From DATARH01 sp035534855 (GTDB lineage Bacteria > Pseudomonadota > Alphaproteobacteria > ATCC43930 > CGMCC-115725): a stretch of DNA of 64,000 nt. The position numbers and the translations under genes are program-made. Below, one piece after another: positions 43,279 to 51,181 of the stretch. Each line of letters opens with the position of its first letter. The stretch's first letter is position 1. The notes beneath the pieces are model-generated. The model searched no databases and was not told where the DNA came from. It worked only from the letters and a program-made list of their open reading frames with translations. The DNA is taken from the NCBI GenBank assembly GCA_035534855.1, contig DATLRD010000040.1, positions 1-64,000 on the forward strand, in the 5' to 3' direction.

Positions 43279-45254
43279 GGGTTCTGCACGCTGTTATTGA
43301 TGAACGGCGCAGCCGGGCAGTTGACATAGCGCAGGTGCACGCCGTCGGGCGCCAGTACGTCGGCGCGGATCGCGGCCGGCGCGTTGTTGAGCGTCGGCGG
43401 CCCGTTCTGTACGCCGAGATACGAGATCAGGCTGTCCTGCTGGATGCCGTCGCCCGATACCCCGATCCCGCCGACCAGCGTATTGCCGCGATAGATCGGC
43501 GCGCTGCCGGAAAAGATCTGCATCCCGTTGGCGAGCTGGGTCTTGCCGCCCGAGGTCACCGGCAGTTCGGGCGCGCCGCCGATCCCGGTGGTGGCGCAGC
43601 CGGTTGCCGGTTTTGCACCGGTCGTCGCCCCCAGGACGATGTCTTCGGCGACGAGGTCGAGCTGCAGTCCGGTCGAGAACACGCTCCAGTTCGGGAACGG
43701 CAGGCTCAGCGAGCCGGGGCCGTCGGCGTCGATGCCGTCGGGGTAGAACGGCCGGGCGATGTCGCCGAGCGCGACCTCAGACCAGGCGATCCCGTCGGAG
43801 AAGGCGGTGGGCCCGATGAGTGTCTGCGAGCGGGTGATATAGTTGGCGAAGGTGCCGTCGGAGGTGCTGGGCGACCGCGCGGCGATGCCGGAGATCTTCG
43901 CCGCGGCATCGGTGCGCGAGAAAAACACCGCGGTCCGCGCCTTCTGGCGCGACACGTCGGCGCCGAAAATCGGCGCGTCGGGCGTGCGCGCCTGAGCGAG
44001 CACGTTGCCGTCGAGGTCGACGATCGTCACCGTCACCTGGGCGAAGCTGTTGGTCGGAACCCGGATCGCAGCGCGCGCCTGAAACGCGACGTTAAGCGAA
44101 CTGATTATCAGCGCCTGGGCCTCGGCGGCGGTGATCGCGGTGCCGCCGGTCGGCATCAACCCGGCGGTCGGCGGGTACAGCACGTGCCCGGCGCCATCGG
44201 TAAAGACGTAGGCCGGCGTCGTCGTGCCGGGGTACAGCACCGGGCCGAACGTGCCGTCGGGTGCAATGCCCGACAGCCCGTCGACGCTGCCGTAGGTCAG
44301 CCCGGCGATCGCGGTGTGGCCGGCCGCCGGCCCGGCGAAGTAGAACGGCACGGTTACCGGGCTTAAGCTGCCGACCGCGGCGACCGGCGCCGCGAGGTTG
44401 GCGCTCGTCGCGTCGGTATAGCGCAACGTAATGCCGTTGATTGCGATGTTGTCGGCTGTGATCTGCGGCGGCGGGTCATAGCCGGTGGCACCGGCGATCG
44501 CGATCACCTCGTCGGCGTCGTCATCGATATCGAAGATGTTGGGATCGAACGAATAGGTGTTTTTGGTCATCACCCCGATGCCGCCGGCCAGAACCCCGTT
44601 CTTGTAGATCGGCAGGCCTCCGGAATCGGCCGAGAAGCCGAGCGGCGAGCGGTGCGGGCCGGCGCTGGTGCCGCCGGGGGTGGTCGAGGCCACGGTGTTG
44701 AAGTCCGAGCACGGCAGCTGGCTGAACTGCACGCCGAACAGCGGGCCGCCGGGATTGTTTCGCACCCCCGGGTTGAAATGCTCCTGAATGATCTGGTTGG
44801 CGGTCCGCGTGCTGAACGCGTTGCCGTTGGACGACAGGTAGGCGCCGGTCAGCGCCTTGGCGATCGCCGCCAGCGTCGTCGGCAACGCCCCGGCCGGCAG
44901 CACGGACGTGTTTTCCAGCCCGGTGGCGACGCCGCGGTTCGTGGTGACGGTGGCGCCGGTCGGCGCCCCCGGCATCTGCGTTACGGCGAGCACGTTGCCG
45001 ACGCGGTCGACGACCGCAATCGTCGCCGGCTTGCCGCGCGCGTTAGCTTCGTGCACCGCCTGCAGCACGATCGTGTTGACGTCGGCCTCGGTCAGGTTCG
45101 ATGGCGCGCTGCCCGGGCTTGTCGCCAGCGGGTTGACGCTGCTGCTGCTGCCGCCGCCGCATCCCCCGGGCGCGGCGCATAGCAGTGACAGCACAACGAT
45201 CGCCGCCTTGAACTCAGGCCGCGAGACCAGGCGCGCCAGGCGCCCTTCGGTCAT
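43272..45254 (-). CDS. Putative lipoprotein with two HbpS/GlcG (DUF336) domains
   Basis: 660 residues. N-terminus AAIVVLSLLCAAPGGCGGGSSSS resembles a lipoprotein signal with Cys followed by Gly/Ser linker, though the lipobox (P-G-G-C) is imperfect. Two DUF336 domains follow: LTEADVNTIVLQAVHEANAR, GKPATIAVVDRVGNVLAVTQ; and ITAAEAQALIISSLNVAFQA, QVTVTIVDLDGNVLAQARTPDAPIF; each ends in an ADSGGLPIYKNGVLAGGIGV-like or GSAPIYRGNTLVGGIGVSGDG strand typical of the fold. HbpS-type proteins bind haem, so a haem-handling or redox-sensing role at the envelope is possible. I start at ATG 45254 (GAGG 8 nt upstream) rather than TTG 45284. Lies between the FHA-decahaem and barrel genes. Confidence 0.78.
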   Translation of the reverse strand: MTEGRLARLVSRPEFKAAIVVLSLLCAAPGGCGGGSSSSVNPLATSPGSAPSNLTEADVNTIVLQAVHEANARGKPATIAVVDRVGNVLAVTQMPGAPTGATVTTNRGVATGLENTSVLPAGALPTTLAAIAKALTGAYLSSNGNAFSTRTANQIIQEHFNPGVRNNPGGPLFGVQFSQLPCSDFNTVASTTPGGTSAGPHRSPLGFSADSGGLPIYKNGVLAGGIGVMTKNTYSFDPNIFDIDDDADEVIAIAGATGYDPPPQITADNIAINGITLRYTDATSANLAAPVAAVGSLSPVTVPFYFAGPAAGHTAIAGLTYGSVDGLSGIAPDGTFGPVLYPGTTTPAYVFTDGAGHVLYPPTAGLMPTGGTAITAAEAQALIISSLNVAFQARAAIRVPTNSFAQVTVTIVDLDGNVLAQARTPDAPIFGADVSRQKARTAVFFSRTDAAAKISGIAARSPSTSDGTFANYITRSQTLIGPTAFSDGIAWSEVALGDIARPFYPDGIDADGPGSLSLPFPNWSVFSTGLQLDLVAEDIVLGATTGAKPATGCATTGIGGAPELPVTSGGKTQLANGMQIFSGSAPIYRGNTLVGGIGVSGDGIQQDSLISYLGVQNGPPTLNNAPAAIRADVLAPDGVHLRYVNCPAAPFINNSVQNPC

Positions 45255-45303
45255 TGGTCGAGCCTCATCGTCAGTTTCCCCCAAAACTGGCGCGTCGGCG
45301 CCG

Positions 45304-47067
45304 CTAGTGCTTTGCGGTGCTCATGCGCATCGGACCGAAATCGGTGTGATGAAACACGTGGCAGGTGATGCAGGTTGATTGCGTACGCAGCGCCGCGGTC
45401 TCCCCACCGTGGCAGCGCAAGCAGGTCTGTATCCCTGGTATCAGCACGTCGCTGCTCGATTGCGACTTGCGTGCCGCGTGGCAATCCTCGCATTTGCTGG
45501 TTGCGTGCGCGGCGTGGTCGAACTGGGCTTTCGGCAGAAACCGCGCCTCCATGACCACCGGGGCGACGATCCGTACCCGAGTCGTCGCGGCCGGCGCCAA
45601 CGGCGACGGCAGTATCTTGTCGAGTTCGAACTTGCCGTTGGGGCCGGTGCCGAGATGGCAATAGGCACACCCGCGCTTGGGTTCGAGCACGACCCCGCGC
45701 AACGCCTCCTCGGTGCGCTTTGCGACCCAGGCCTTGACGGTCTCAGGCGGCGTGCCAGCCGGCGGCGGCGGCGTGCCCGCGGCGCGCCGGGTGACGCCCG
45801 GCGGTGCCGGCGGCGGCGTGATGCCGGTTTGCAGCGCCTTGCCAGCGTAATAATTCCACACCGCCGCGACGATGCCGGAATCATCGCCGTGCGGCACCGT
45901 GGCGTCGGGCCAGGGCAGGCCGACCGAGCTGTCAAATTTGAGCGCGTGGCATGACTGGCACTCGCCCTTGTAGGTGATCGGCAGAAAGCCGAGGCCGCCC
46001 GGCTCGGGCTTGTGGCAATCGGCGCATACCATCGGCTTGTAGCCGAGCGCCGGGAACCCGGCCGGAACAAGATGCGCCGCGTGCGAGAAATGCAGGCCGG
46101 GGTGGTCGCGCGGGGCCGGATCGGTGCCGAGCTGGTGGCGCACCAGGCGGTGCCCGGTCGGGTCGGCGACCAGCGTCGCGCGAAACTCCGGGTGCCCCAT
46201 CGGAAAGCCGGTTACGTCTTTGATGCCGGCGCCCGGCGCCGCGCCGGCGAGATCGCGATGGCAATTGACGCACAGCCCCGCCTCGCGGATCACCAGCCCC
46301 TTCAGCCCGCGATGCTCCTGGTGGCACTGGGTGCAGCGCATCGTCGCGAGCTTGGCGTGCAGCGGGCCGAGATCGGCATGCACCTCGGCATGGGCGCCGA
46401 CCTGGCTGTGGCAGGTCAGGCAGGCCTTGTCGCTGACCGCAATAAAGGCGTGCTGATGGCAGGCCGCGCAATCGACGGCGAAGGCGCGATGCGGGTTGGA
46501 AAGCTGCCCGGCGTTCCACGACAGCGTCACGATGCCGGCCGGCCCCGGATGCGGCGCGCGCTCGTGCCACGGCGGCACCAGCCCGGCCCAATACACCGCA
46601 ATCGGCGCGACGATGCAGGCGACGACGATGACCAGCAGCGCGGTCCATGACATCGAGCGCTTGCCGATCGCGGCGGCGGCGACGGTGATTCGCGAGCCCG
46701 CGACCAGCGCGCTAAGGGAGTTGCCGATCGGCTGAACCAGCTCGATCGAGAGCGCCGCATCGACGCCCTCCGGCGGCTCGGTCAGGGCGATCCGGTACGG
46801 GCCGATCAGGACCTCGTCGCCCGGCTTGACCGACGCGGTCATCACGGAGCTGCCGTTGACCCGCAGCGGCGACTGCCCAAGGCTTTCGACGACGAGCCCG
46901 TCATCGACCTTGCTGAGCGCCGCCGCGCTCAGCTCGATTCGGATGTCGACCAGCGGCACCTCGTTGTTGGTGCCGCGGCCAAACGTGACCCGCTCTGCGC
47001 TGACGCGATGCGACCGCCGCATCACGGCGGAACCCCGACGGGTCAGCTGCGTGACGTCAACCTCCAT
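45304..47067 (-). CDS. FHA domain - transmembrane - decahaem cytochrome c protein
   Basis: 587 residues with an unusual architecture. Residues about 20-95 form an FHA domain (RVTFGRGTNNEVPLVDIRI, VVESLGQSPLRVNGSSV, EVLIGPYRIAL), expected in the cytosol; a single helix at about 140-162 (WTALLVIVVACIVAPIAVYW) crosses the inner membrane; the rest is periplasmic with ten CXXCH sites near residues 200, 216, 245, 266, 348, 370, 467, 526, 549 and 566, plus a Pro-rich insertion (415-440). FHA domains bind phosphothreonine, so phosphorylation could gate assembly or electron flow. Third gene of the operon, 30 nt after the b-cytochrome. It probably receives electrons from the membrane cytochrome and passes them through the periplasm. 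Confidence 0.87.
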   Translation of the reverse strand: MEVDVTQLTRRGSAVMRRSHRVSAERVTFGRGTNNEVPLVDIRIELSAAALSKVDDGLVVESLGQSPLRVNGSSVMTASVKPGDEVLIGPYRIALTEPPEGVDAALSIELVQPIGNSLSALVAGSRITVAAAAIGKRSMSWTALLVIVVACIVAPIAVYWAGLVPPWHERAPHPGPAGIVTLSWNAGQLSNPHRAFAVDCAACHQHAFIAVSDKACLTCHSQVGAHAEVHADLGPLHAKLATMRCTQCHQEHRGLKGLVIREAGLCVNCHRDLAGAAPGAGIKDVTGFPMGHPEFRATLVADPTGHRLVRHQLGTDPAPRDHPGLHFSHAAHLVPAGFPALGYKPMVCADCHKPEPGGLGFLPITYKGECQSCHALKFDSSVGLPWPDATVPHGDDSGIVAAVWNYYAGKALQTGITPPPAPPGVTRRAAGTPPPPAGTPPETVKAWVAKRTEEALRGVVLEPKRGCAYCHLGTGPNGKFELDKILPSPLAPAATTRVRIVAPVVMEARFLPKAQFDHAAHATSKCEDCHAARKSQSSSDVLIPGIQTCLRCHGGETAALRTQSTCITCHVFHHTDFGPMRMSTAKH

Positions 47068-47097
47068 GGCCCCGGCCGTGCTCGCTCAAAACCGGGT

Positions 47098-47982
47098 TCA
47101 CCACAGGAAGAACACGCTCAGTATGTGCGCGGACAGCGCCGCCAGCAGGGCGAACGACAGCGGCACGTGGAAATACAGCCAGATGTCCATCATCGCCTTG
47201 TGGCTGATGTCGCGACGGATGCGCCCTAGCAGCGTGGTCTTCTCGTCGAGCAGCAGGCGGATCTGCCGCTGGGCGTCCTCCTGATCCGGCGCCACCGCAG
47301 CGGCGGCGGCCTGCGCGTTCAGCCCGGCGATCGCCGCGGCGGTGGTGCAGCCGGGATAGCGGCCGGAAAGCTGGCGCCATACCGAGCCGCCGATCGCGGT
47401 GCTCTCGACCGCGCGGTTGATCAGTATGGTGGTGGCGTCGTCGAGCGTGACCGCCCGCGTGCGCAATTCGTCGTTGAGGCTGGCGATTCGGCCCAGCATC
47501 TGCTGCATCGTCATGTTGCCGCGGTTCTCGGTCATCAGTCGCGGATAGCGCGCATAGCACAGCACGCCGAACACGCCGGAGGCGATCACCAGGCACATCA
47601 GCACATAGGCCAGGGTGTGAACGTTCCAGCCGAAATGAAACCCGGTGTGCAACGTCGCGATCAACAGCAGGACCAGGCCGAGATAGACATGCGCCGACAG
47701 CCGCGCCGTGAGCCGGCCGCTGTCTTCGGTATAGCTGCGCTTGCGATACCCGAACCAGGTCAGCCACGCGATCAGCAGCGCGCCGACGGTGCCCAGGGTG
47801 TAGCCGGCCCAGCTTCCGCCGTAGCGGCCGCCATAGGGGCGGTCGATTACATAGATCAGCAGCGACACCGCCCCGGCCAACGCGGCGAGCTTCAGATAGC
47901 GGAATCCACCGTAGGCGAGGAACGACTCGTGACGAGTCGGTCGCGCCCTGCCGCTGCTGGCGAGCGGGTCGGAGAGGCTCAT
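47098..47982 (-). CDS. b-type cytochrome-like inner-membrane protein
   Basis: 294 residues with about five membrane helices: near 31-47 (LKLAALAGAVSLLIYVI), 58-77, 95-115 (SAHVYLGLVLLLIATLHTGFHFG), 121-143 (VHTLAYVLMCLVIASGVFGVL) and the C-terminal YFHVPLSFALLAALSAHILSVFFLW. His at 98, 112, 116, 122 and two in the last helix are candidate haem b ligands, as in cytochrome b561 or NapH/DmsC-like quinone-linked subunits. A cytosolic helical loop of about 110 residues lies between helices 4 and 5. ATG overlaps the stop of the flavoprotein gene (ATGA), so the two are co-translated. Likely couples the cytosolic Fe-S module or quinone pool to the FHA-decahaem protein. Confidence 0.78.
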   Translation of the reverse strand: MSLSDPLASSGRARPTRHESFLAYGGFRYLKLAALAGAVSLLIYVIDRPYGGRYGGSWAGYTLGTVGALLIAWLTWFGYRKRSYTEDSGRLTARLSAHVYLGLVLLLIATLHTGFHFGWNVHTLAYVLMCLVIASGVFGVLCYARYPRLMTENRGNMTMQQMLGRIASLNDELRTRAVTLDDATTILINRAVESTAIGGSVWRQLSGRYPGCTTAAAIAGLNAQAAAAAVAPDQEDAQRQIRLLLDEKTTLLGRIRRDISHKAMMDIWLYFHVPLSFALLAALSAHILSVFFLW

Positions 47983-50372
47983 TCGCGTGCCTGCCGCATG
48001 ACATCGATGAAGCCGGCCGGCTCGACACGGATCGCCGCGCCGGTCGGGCAGGCCCGCACGCAGGCCGGGCCGCCGGCGATGCCCTTGCACATGTCGCACT
48101 TGACGGCGTGCTTGCTGCCGGTCCGCGCCGCCATGCCGGCTTCGGATTTGTCCTCGCCCGGCCCGTTGCCGCTGCCGAACAGCAGCCAGTTCCACAGGCT
48201 CGGCTTCTTGGGCGGGATCGCGGCGAGCTGAATCACGCCGTACGGGCAGTTGCGCTCGCAATTGCCGCAGCCGATGCACTGGCCGAAATCGATGAACACT
48301 TCGCCGTTCGGGTTGCGGTGGATCGCGTCGGGCGGGCAATCCGTCATGCAGTGCGGGTCTTCGCAATGCCGGCACGAGGTCGGCACGTGCAGCATGCCGA
48401 AGGTCGGCCCGGCCTCGCGGTTGAGCCGGCTGATGCCCTGATGCGTCTCGGCGCAGGCCTTCTCGCAGTTGTCGCAGCGCACGCACAGCGATTCGTCGAT
48501 CAGCAGCACGTCGGTCGCTTCGCCGAGCCCCTGCCGCATCAGGAATTCGATGACATCGCCGCTGGCGGCGTTGGCCCGGCTCTGTTTGAGCTCGGCCATG
48601 CGCTTTTCGAGCTTGGTCTCCAGATGGCGGCGCAATTCGGGGTCGCGATCGAGCAGGGCGCGGAAATGGGCGCTGTCGATCTGAATCGCCTCGGTCGGGA
48701 CTGCGGCCTTGACCGTGGCGTTGCGCGGCTGATGCATGATCAGCGCCATCTCGCCGACGTAGTTTCCGGCCGGGATGTAGTTGAGCACGATGTCCTTGCC
48801 GCCGACCCTGACCGACGCGGTCACCGAACCCTTGCGGATCAGATACACCGAATCGTCGTCTGTCGCGCCTTCCTCGATCAAGGTGTCGCCGCGCTTGAAC
48901 TCGACAACCTTGGCGGTCGCGGCGATGTCGGCGAAGACCGCATCCTCGACATGCGGCGCCAGAAAGGTCTTGATCTGCCGCACCACCGCGGGGCCGTCGA
49001 TACCCTGCTTGATCGCCTGGTTCGAGCGCACCAGCTTGACCATCGTGTTGCGGTCGACCTCGAGCAGGAACGACGGCTTGGTGGCGACGACCGTCGCGGT
49101 GCGGCGGCGGCCCGAGATCAGCGCCATCTCGCCGAAGAACTGGCCCTGCCCGAGGGTGACCAACGCGCCGCCCTCGACTTCGATGCCGACCTCGCCCTCG
49201 ATGACCAGATAGAGCGAGTTGGCAAATTCGTCGCGGCGGAACACCACATCCCTTTCGTTGGGCTTGTGCAACTCCGAGTGGATCAGCAACTCGCGGATCT
49301 GCAGGGGCGTCAACGTCGCGAACAGCGGCAATTTTTCGCGGATCGCCGTGACCACTTCGGTCACGGTCATCCTCAACCCGGCCTGGTCGATCTTGCCCTG
49401 CAGCAGGGGTTCGTCGGCCGGCGGAATGTTGTTGCCGAGGATGTACTCGACGACCTCATACCCCTGGTTCAGGCAATGCTTGATCAGCGGGTATCCGGCC
49501 AGCGCGCCAATGATGTAGAGCCCGGCAACCTGAAGCGATTCATAAGTGTCCGACACGACCGGGAACGCGCTGGCGTCGGCGCTGGAAAATTGGACACCGC
49601 AGCCTTCGACAAAGCGCCGCGGCGGCTGGGCACCGATGCGGGCGATCAGCAGGTCGCACGGCACCCTGACGTTGCCCTCGGTGGTTTCGAGCACCAGCGC
49701 CCCGGGCTCGATTGCCGCGGTCTTCGAATTCGTGAAGTGCTGGACATCGCCGCGTTTGATCGCCGCCTCGACCAGCGCGACGTTGCCTGCCTTGGCGCGC
49801 GGAAAATCGGGCCCGGTGTTGATGATCGAGACGTTGTTGTTGACCGCCAGGGCCAGCGCGTTTTCCAGTCCGGCATCGCCGACCCCGACGACGACGATCT
49901 CCTTGCCGGAAAACTCGTCCGGGTCGTCGAGCTGATACCGCACAAACGGCAGGTCGGCGCCGGGGAGGCGCAGGTGGTTCAGGTTGCCCTGCACGCCGAT
50001 CGCCAGAACGACGTACTCGGCGGTGACGGTCTCGCCGTTGCCCAGGGTGAGCGTGAATTCGCCGCGGGTGCCCTTGATTGCGCTGACCTCGATCCCGGTG
50101 CGGACATTGATCGAGGTTCCCTCGGCCGCCGCATTCCAGCTGTCGATCAACTCCTCGCGCGATTCCTCGGTGAATTCGAGATCGCTGCGCAACGGCAGAA
50201 TCTCGGGGGTCGCCATCACGTGCTTGCGCTTCTGGTACTTGAAGATCGTGTCGTTGAGGTGGGGGCTGCGCTCGAACAGCACATGGGGCACGCCGTTCTT
50301 CGCGGCGTGCACGGCGGCGCTCAGCCCGGCAGGGCCTGATCCGACGATGGCGATCTTGAAATCCGTGGCCAA
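47979..50372 (-). CDS. FAD/NAD(P) oxidoreductase fused to two cyclic-nucleotide-binding domains and a four-cluster ferredoxin
   Basis: 797-residue cytosolic electron-entry protein. Residues 1-325: thioredoxin-reductase/YpdA-like flavoprotein with FAD motif KIAIVGSGPAGLSAA, NAD(P) motif EIVVVGVGDAGLENALALA and the FAD-binding end GLYIIGALAGYPLIKH; the redox CxxC of thioredoxin reductases is absent. Residues about 345-450 and 475-590: two CNB domains whose phosphate-binding cassettes keep Glu and Arg (FGEMALISGRRRTATV; VGEMALIMHQPRNATV). Residues 625-780: 16 Cys in four groups (630-640, 667-679, 699-709, 759-775) as in DmsB-type proteins. Start is TTG 50372 with GGGGA upstream; the longer open frame to 51179 lacks protein-like sequence. 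First gene of the operon. Confidence 0.88.
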   Translation of the reverse strand: MATDFKIAIVGSGPAGLSAAVHAAKNGVPHVLFERSPHLNDTIFKYQKRKHVMATPEILPLRSDLEFTEESREELIDSWNAAAEGTSINVRTGIEVSAIKGTRGEFTLTLGNGETVTAEYVVLAIGVQGNLNHLRLPGADLPFVRYQLDDPDEFSGKEIVVVGVGDAGLENALALAVNNNVSIINTGPDFPRAKAGNVALVEAAIKRGDVQHFTNSKTAAIEPGALVLETTEGNVRVPCDLLIARIGAQPPRRFVEGCGVQFSSADASAFPVVSDTYESLQVAGLYIIGALAGYPLIKHCLNQGYEVVEYILGNNIPPADEPLLQGKIDQAGLRMTVTEVVTAIREKLPLFATLTPLQIRELLIHSELHKPNERDVVFRRDEFANSLYLVIEGEVGIEVEGGALVTLGQGQFFGEMALISGRRRTATVVATKPSFLLEVDRNTMVKLVRSNQAIKQGIDGPAVVRQIKTFLAPHVEDAVFADIAATAKVVEFKRGDTLIEEGATDDDSVYLIRKGSVTASVRVGGKDIVLNYIPAGNYVGEMALIMHQPRNATVKAAVPTEAIQIDSAHFRALLDRDPELRRHLETKLEKRMAELKQSRANAASGDVIEFLMRQGLGEATDVLLIDESLCVRCDNCEKACAETHQGISRLNREAGPTFGMLHVPTSCRHCEDPHCMTDCPPDAIHRNPNGEVFIDFGQCIGCGNCERNCPYGVIQLAAIPPKKPSLWNWLLFGSGNGPGEDKSEAGMAARTGSKHAVKCDMCKGIAGGPACVRACPTGAAIRVEPAGFIDVMRQARE

Positions 50373-50711
50373 GCGGGTCCCCGATCCAGTCCAGGAAGCC
50401 AGTGTCGCTGTGTCACGACCGCGAGTCGATGCGTACCGCTGCGCGCGACAGCCAGCTCCGAGATCACCGAATCTATCAATTGGCTTACACGATCGGTAGG
50501 GCCATTCGCCAAGAATCCGGGTAAACATGGCCGAGACCATGCCTCTTTCCCGCGGCCGTCCGTCCAGGGCGGCCCGCGCGCGCCGCCCCGCGGCCGCCCC
50601 GTTGCCGTAAACCGCGCGAATCGGGTTGTTTGCACCGATCATCAAGCGGGTCGCCTTCCGTGCTGATTGTGTGCGATCATGGGTTGTCAAACCGGTGGTA
50701 AGGGGGAGCCG
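50373..50711. other. Divergent control region of the electron-transfer operon
   Basis: About 340 nt between the flavoprotein gene (minus) and the small lipoprotein gene (plus). No coding sequence is supported. It contains the minus-strand promoter candidate at 50484-50512; the implied leader of roughly 105 nt shows no riboswitch that I recognise. Confidence 0.5.
50484..50512 (-). promoter_or_regulatory. Candidate promoter of the electron-transfer operon
   Basis: Read on the minus strand: TTGGCG (50512-50507), a 17-nt spacer, TGTAAG (50489-50484). Each hexamer matches the consensus at four of six positions. Transcription would begin near 50477, about 105 nt before the TTG start. Confidence 0.3.
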
Positions 50712-51083
50712 ATGCGCCTCTTTCAGACTGGCGCCGTGGCGTTGGGGCTGTCGCTTACCCTGGCGGCCTGCGCCGGCAACATGGTCGACCCCAACGACGC
50801 GGCAAATCGGGCCGCGGCCGGCGCCGTGTGGGGCGCCGCGCTCGGCACCGCCGTCGGTGCGACCTTCGCGATCAACCCCGGGATCGGCGCGCCGATGGGG
50901 GCGATCACCGGCGCCGCGCTCGGCGCCGCCTCGGGGGTGCTGACCGCGCAGCCGGCGGTCACCTACGCCCCGATCCCGATCCCGACGGTCGCCGTGATGC
51001 CCGGCTTCTACGACAGCTGGGCCCCGGGGTCGCATCCGCCGCCGGCCGGATCCAGCGCCCCGCCGCCGGCCTGGGCGGGCTAA
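50712..51083 (+). CDS. Small glycine-rich lipoprotein (glycine-zipper type)
   Basis: 123-residue envelope lipoprotein: signal FQTGAVALGLSLTLAAC with lipobox L-A-A-C, then alternating Gly/Ala segments (AAAGAVWGAALGTAVGATF, GAPMGAITGAALGAASGV) of the glycine-zipper kind and a Pro-rich tail. Such proteins insert in or associate with the outer membrane; the precise role is unknown. ATG 50712 follows AAGGGGGAG. Divergent from the electron-transfer operon and 98 nt upstream of lgt, so it could belong to either context. Confidence 0.75.
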   Translation: MRLFQTGAVALGLSLTLAACAGNMVDPNDAANRAAAGAVWGAALGTAVGATFAINPGIGAPMGAITGAALGAASGVLTAQPAVTYAPIPIPTVAVMPGFYDSWAPGSHPPPAGSSAPPPAWAG

Positions 51084-51181
51084 GCCCTGCTGCGACGATC
51101 GCGCCCGGGGCGGTTGCTTGGCCCCGGTGCGGGCGACGCCTATAACCGGCGCGCGGGCAATTTCCCGCCGCTGATTCATGC

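Noticed and set aside
47979..50372. Plain thioredoxin reductase
   Set aside because: No CxxC redox pair in the flavoprotein part, and two CNB domains plus a 16-Cys ferredoxin module follow in the same frame.
50373..51179. Open frame extending the flavoprotein N-terminus by 269 residues
   Set aside because: The extension is Arg/Gly-rich, overlaps the divergent lipoprotein gene, and the FAD motif starts 6 residues after the TTG at 50372 as expected for the family.
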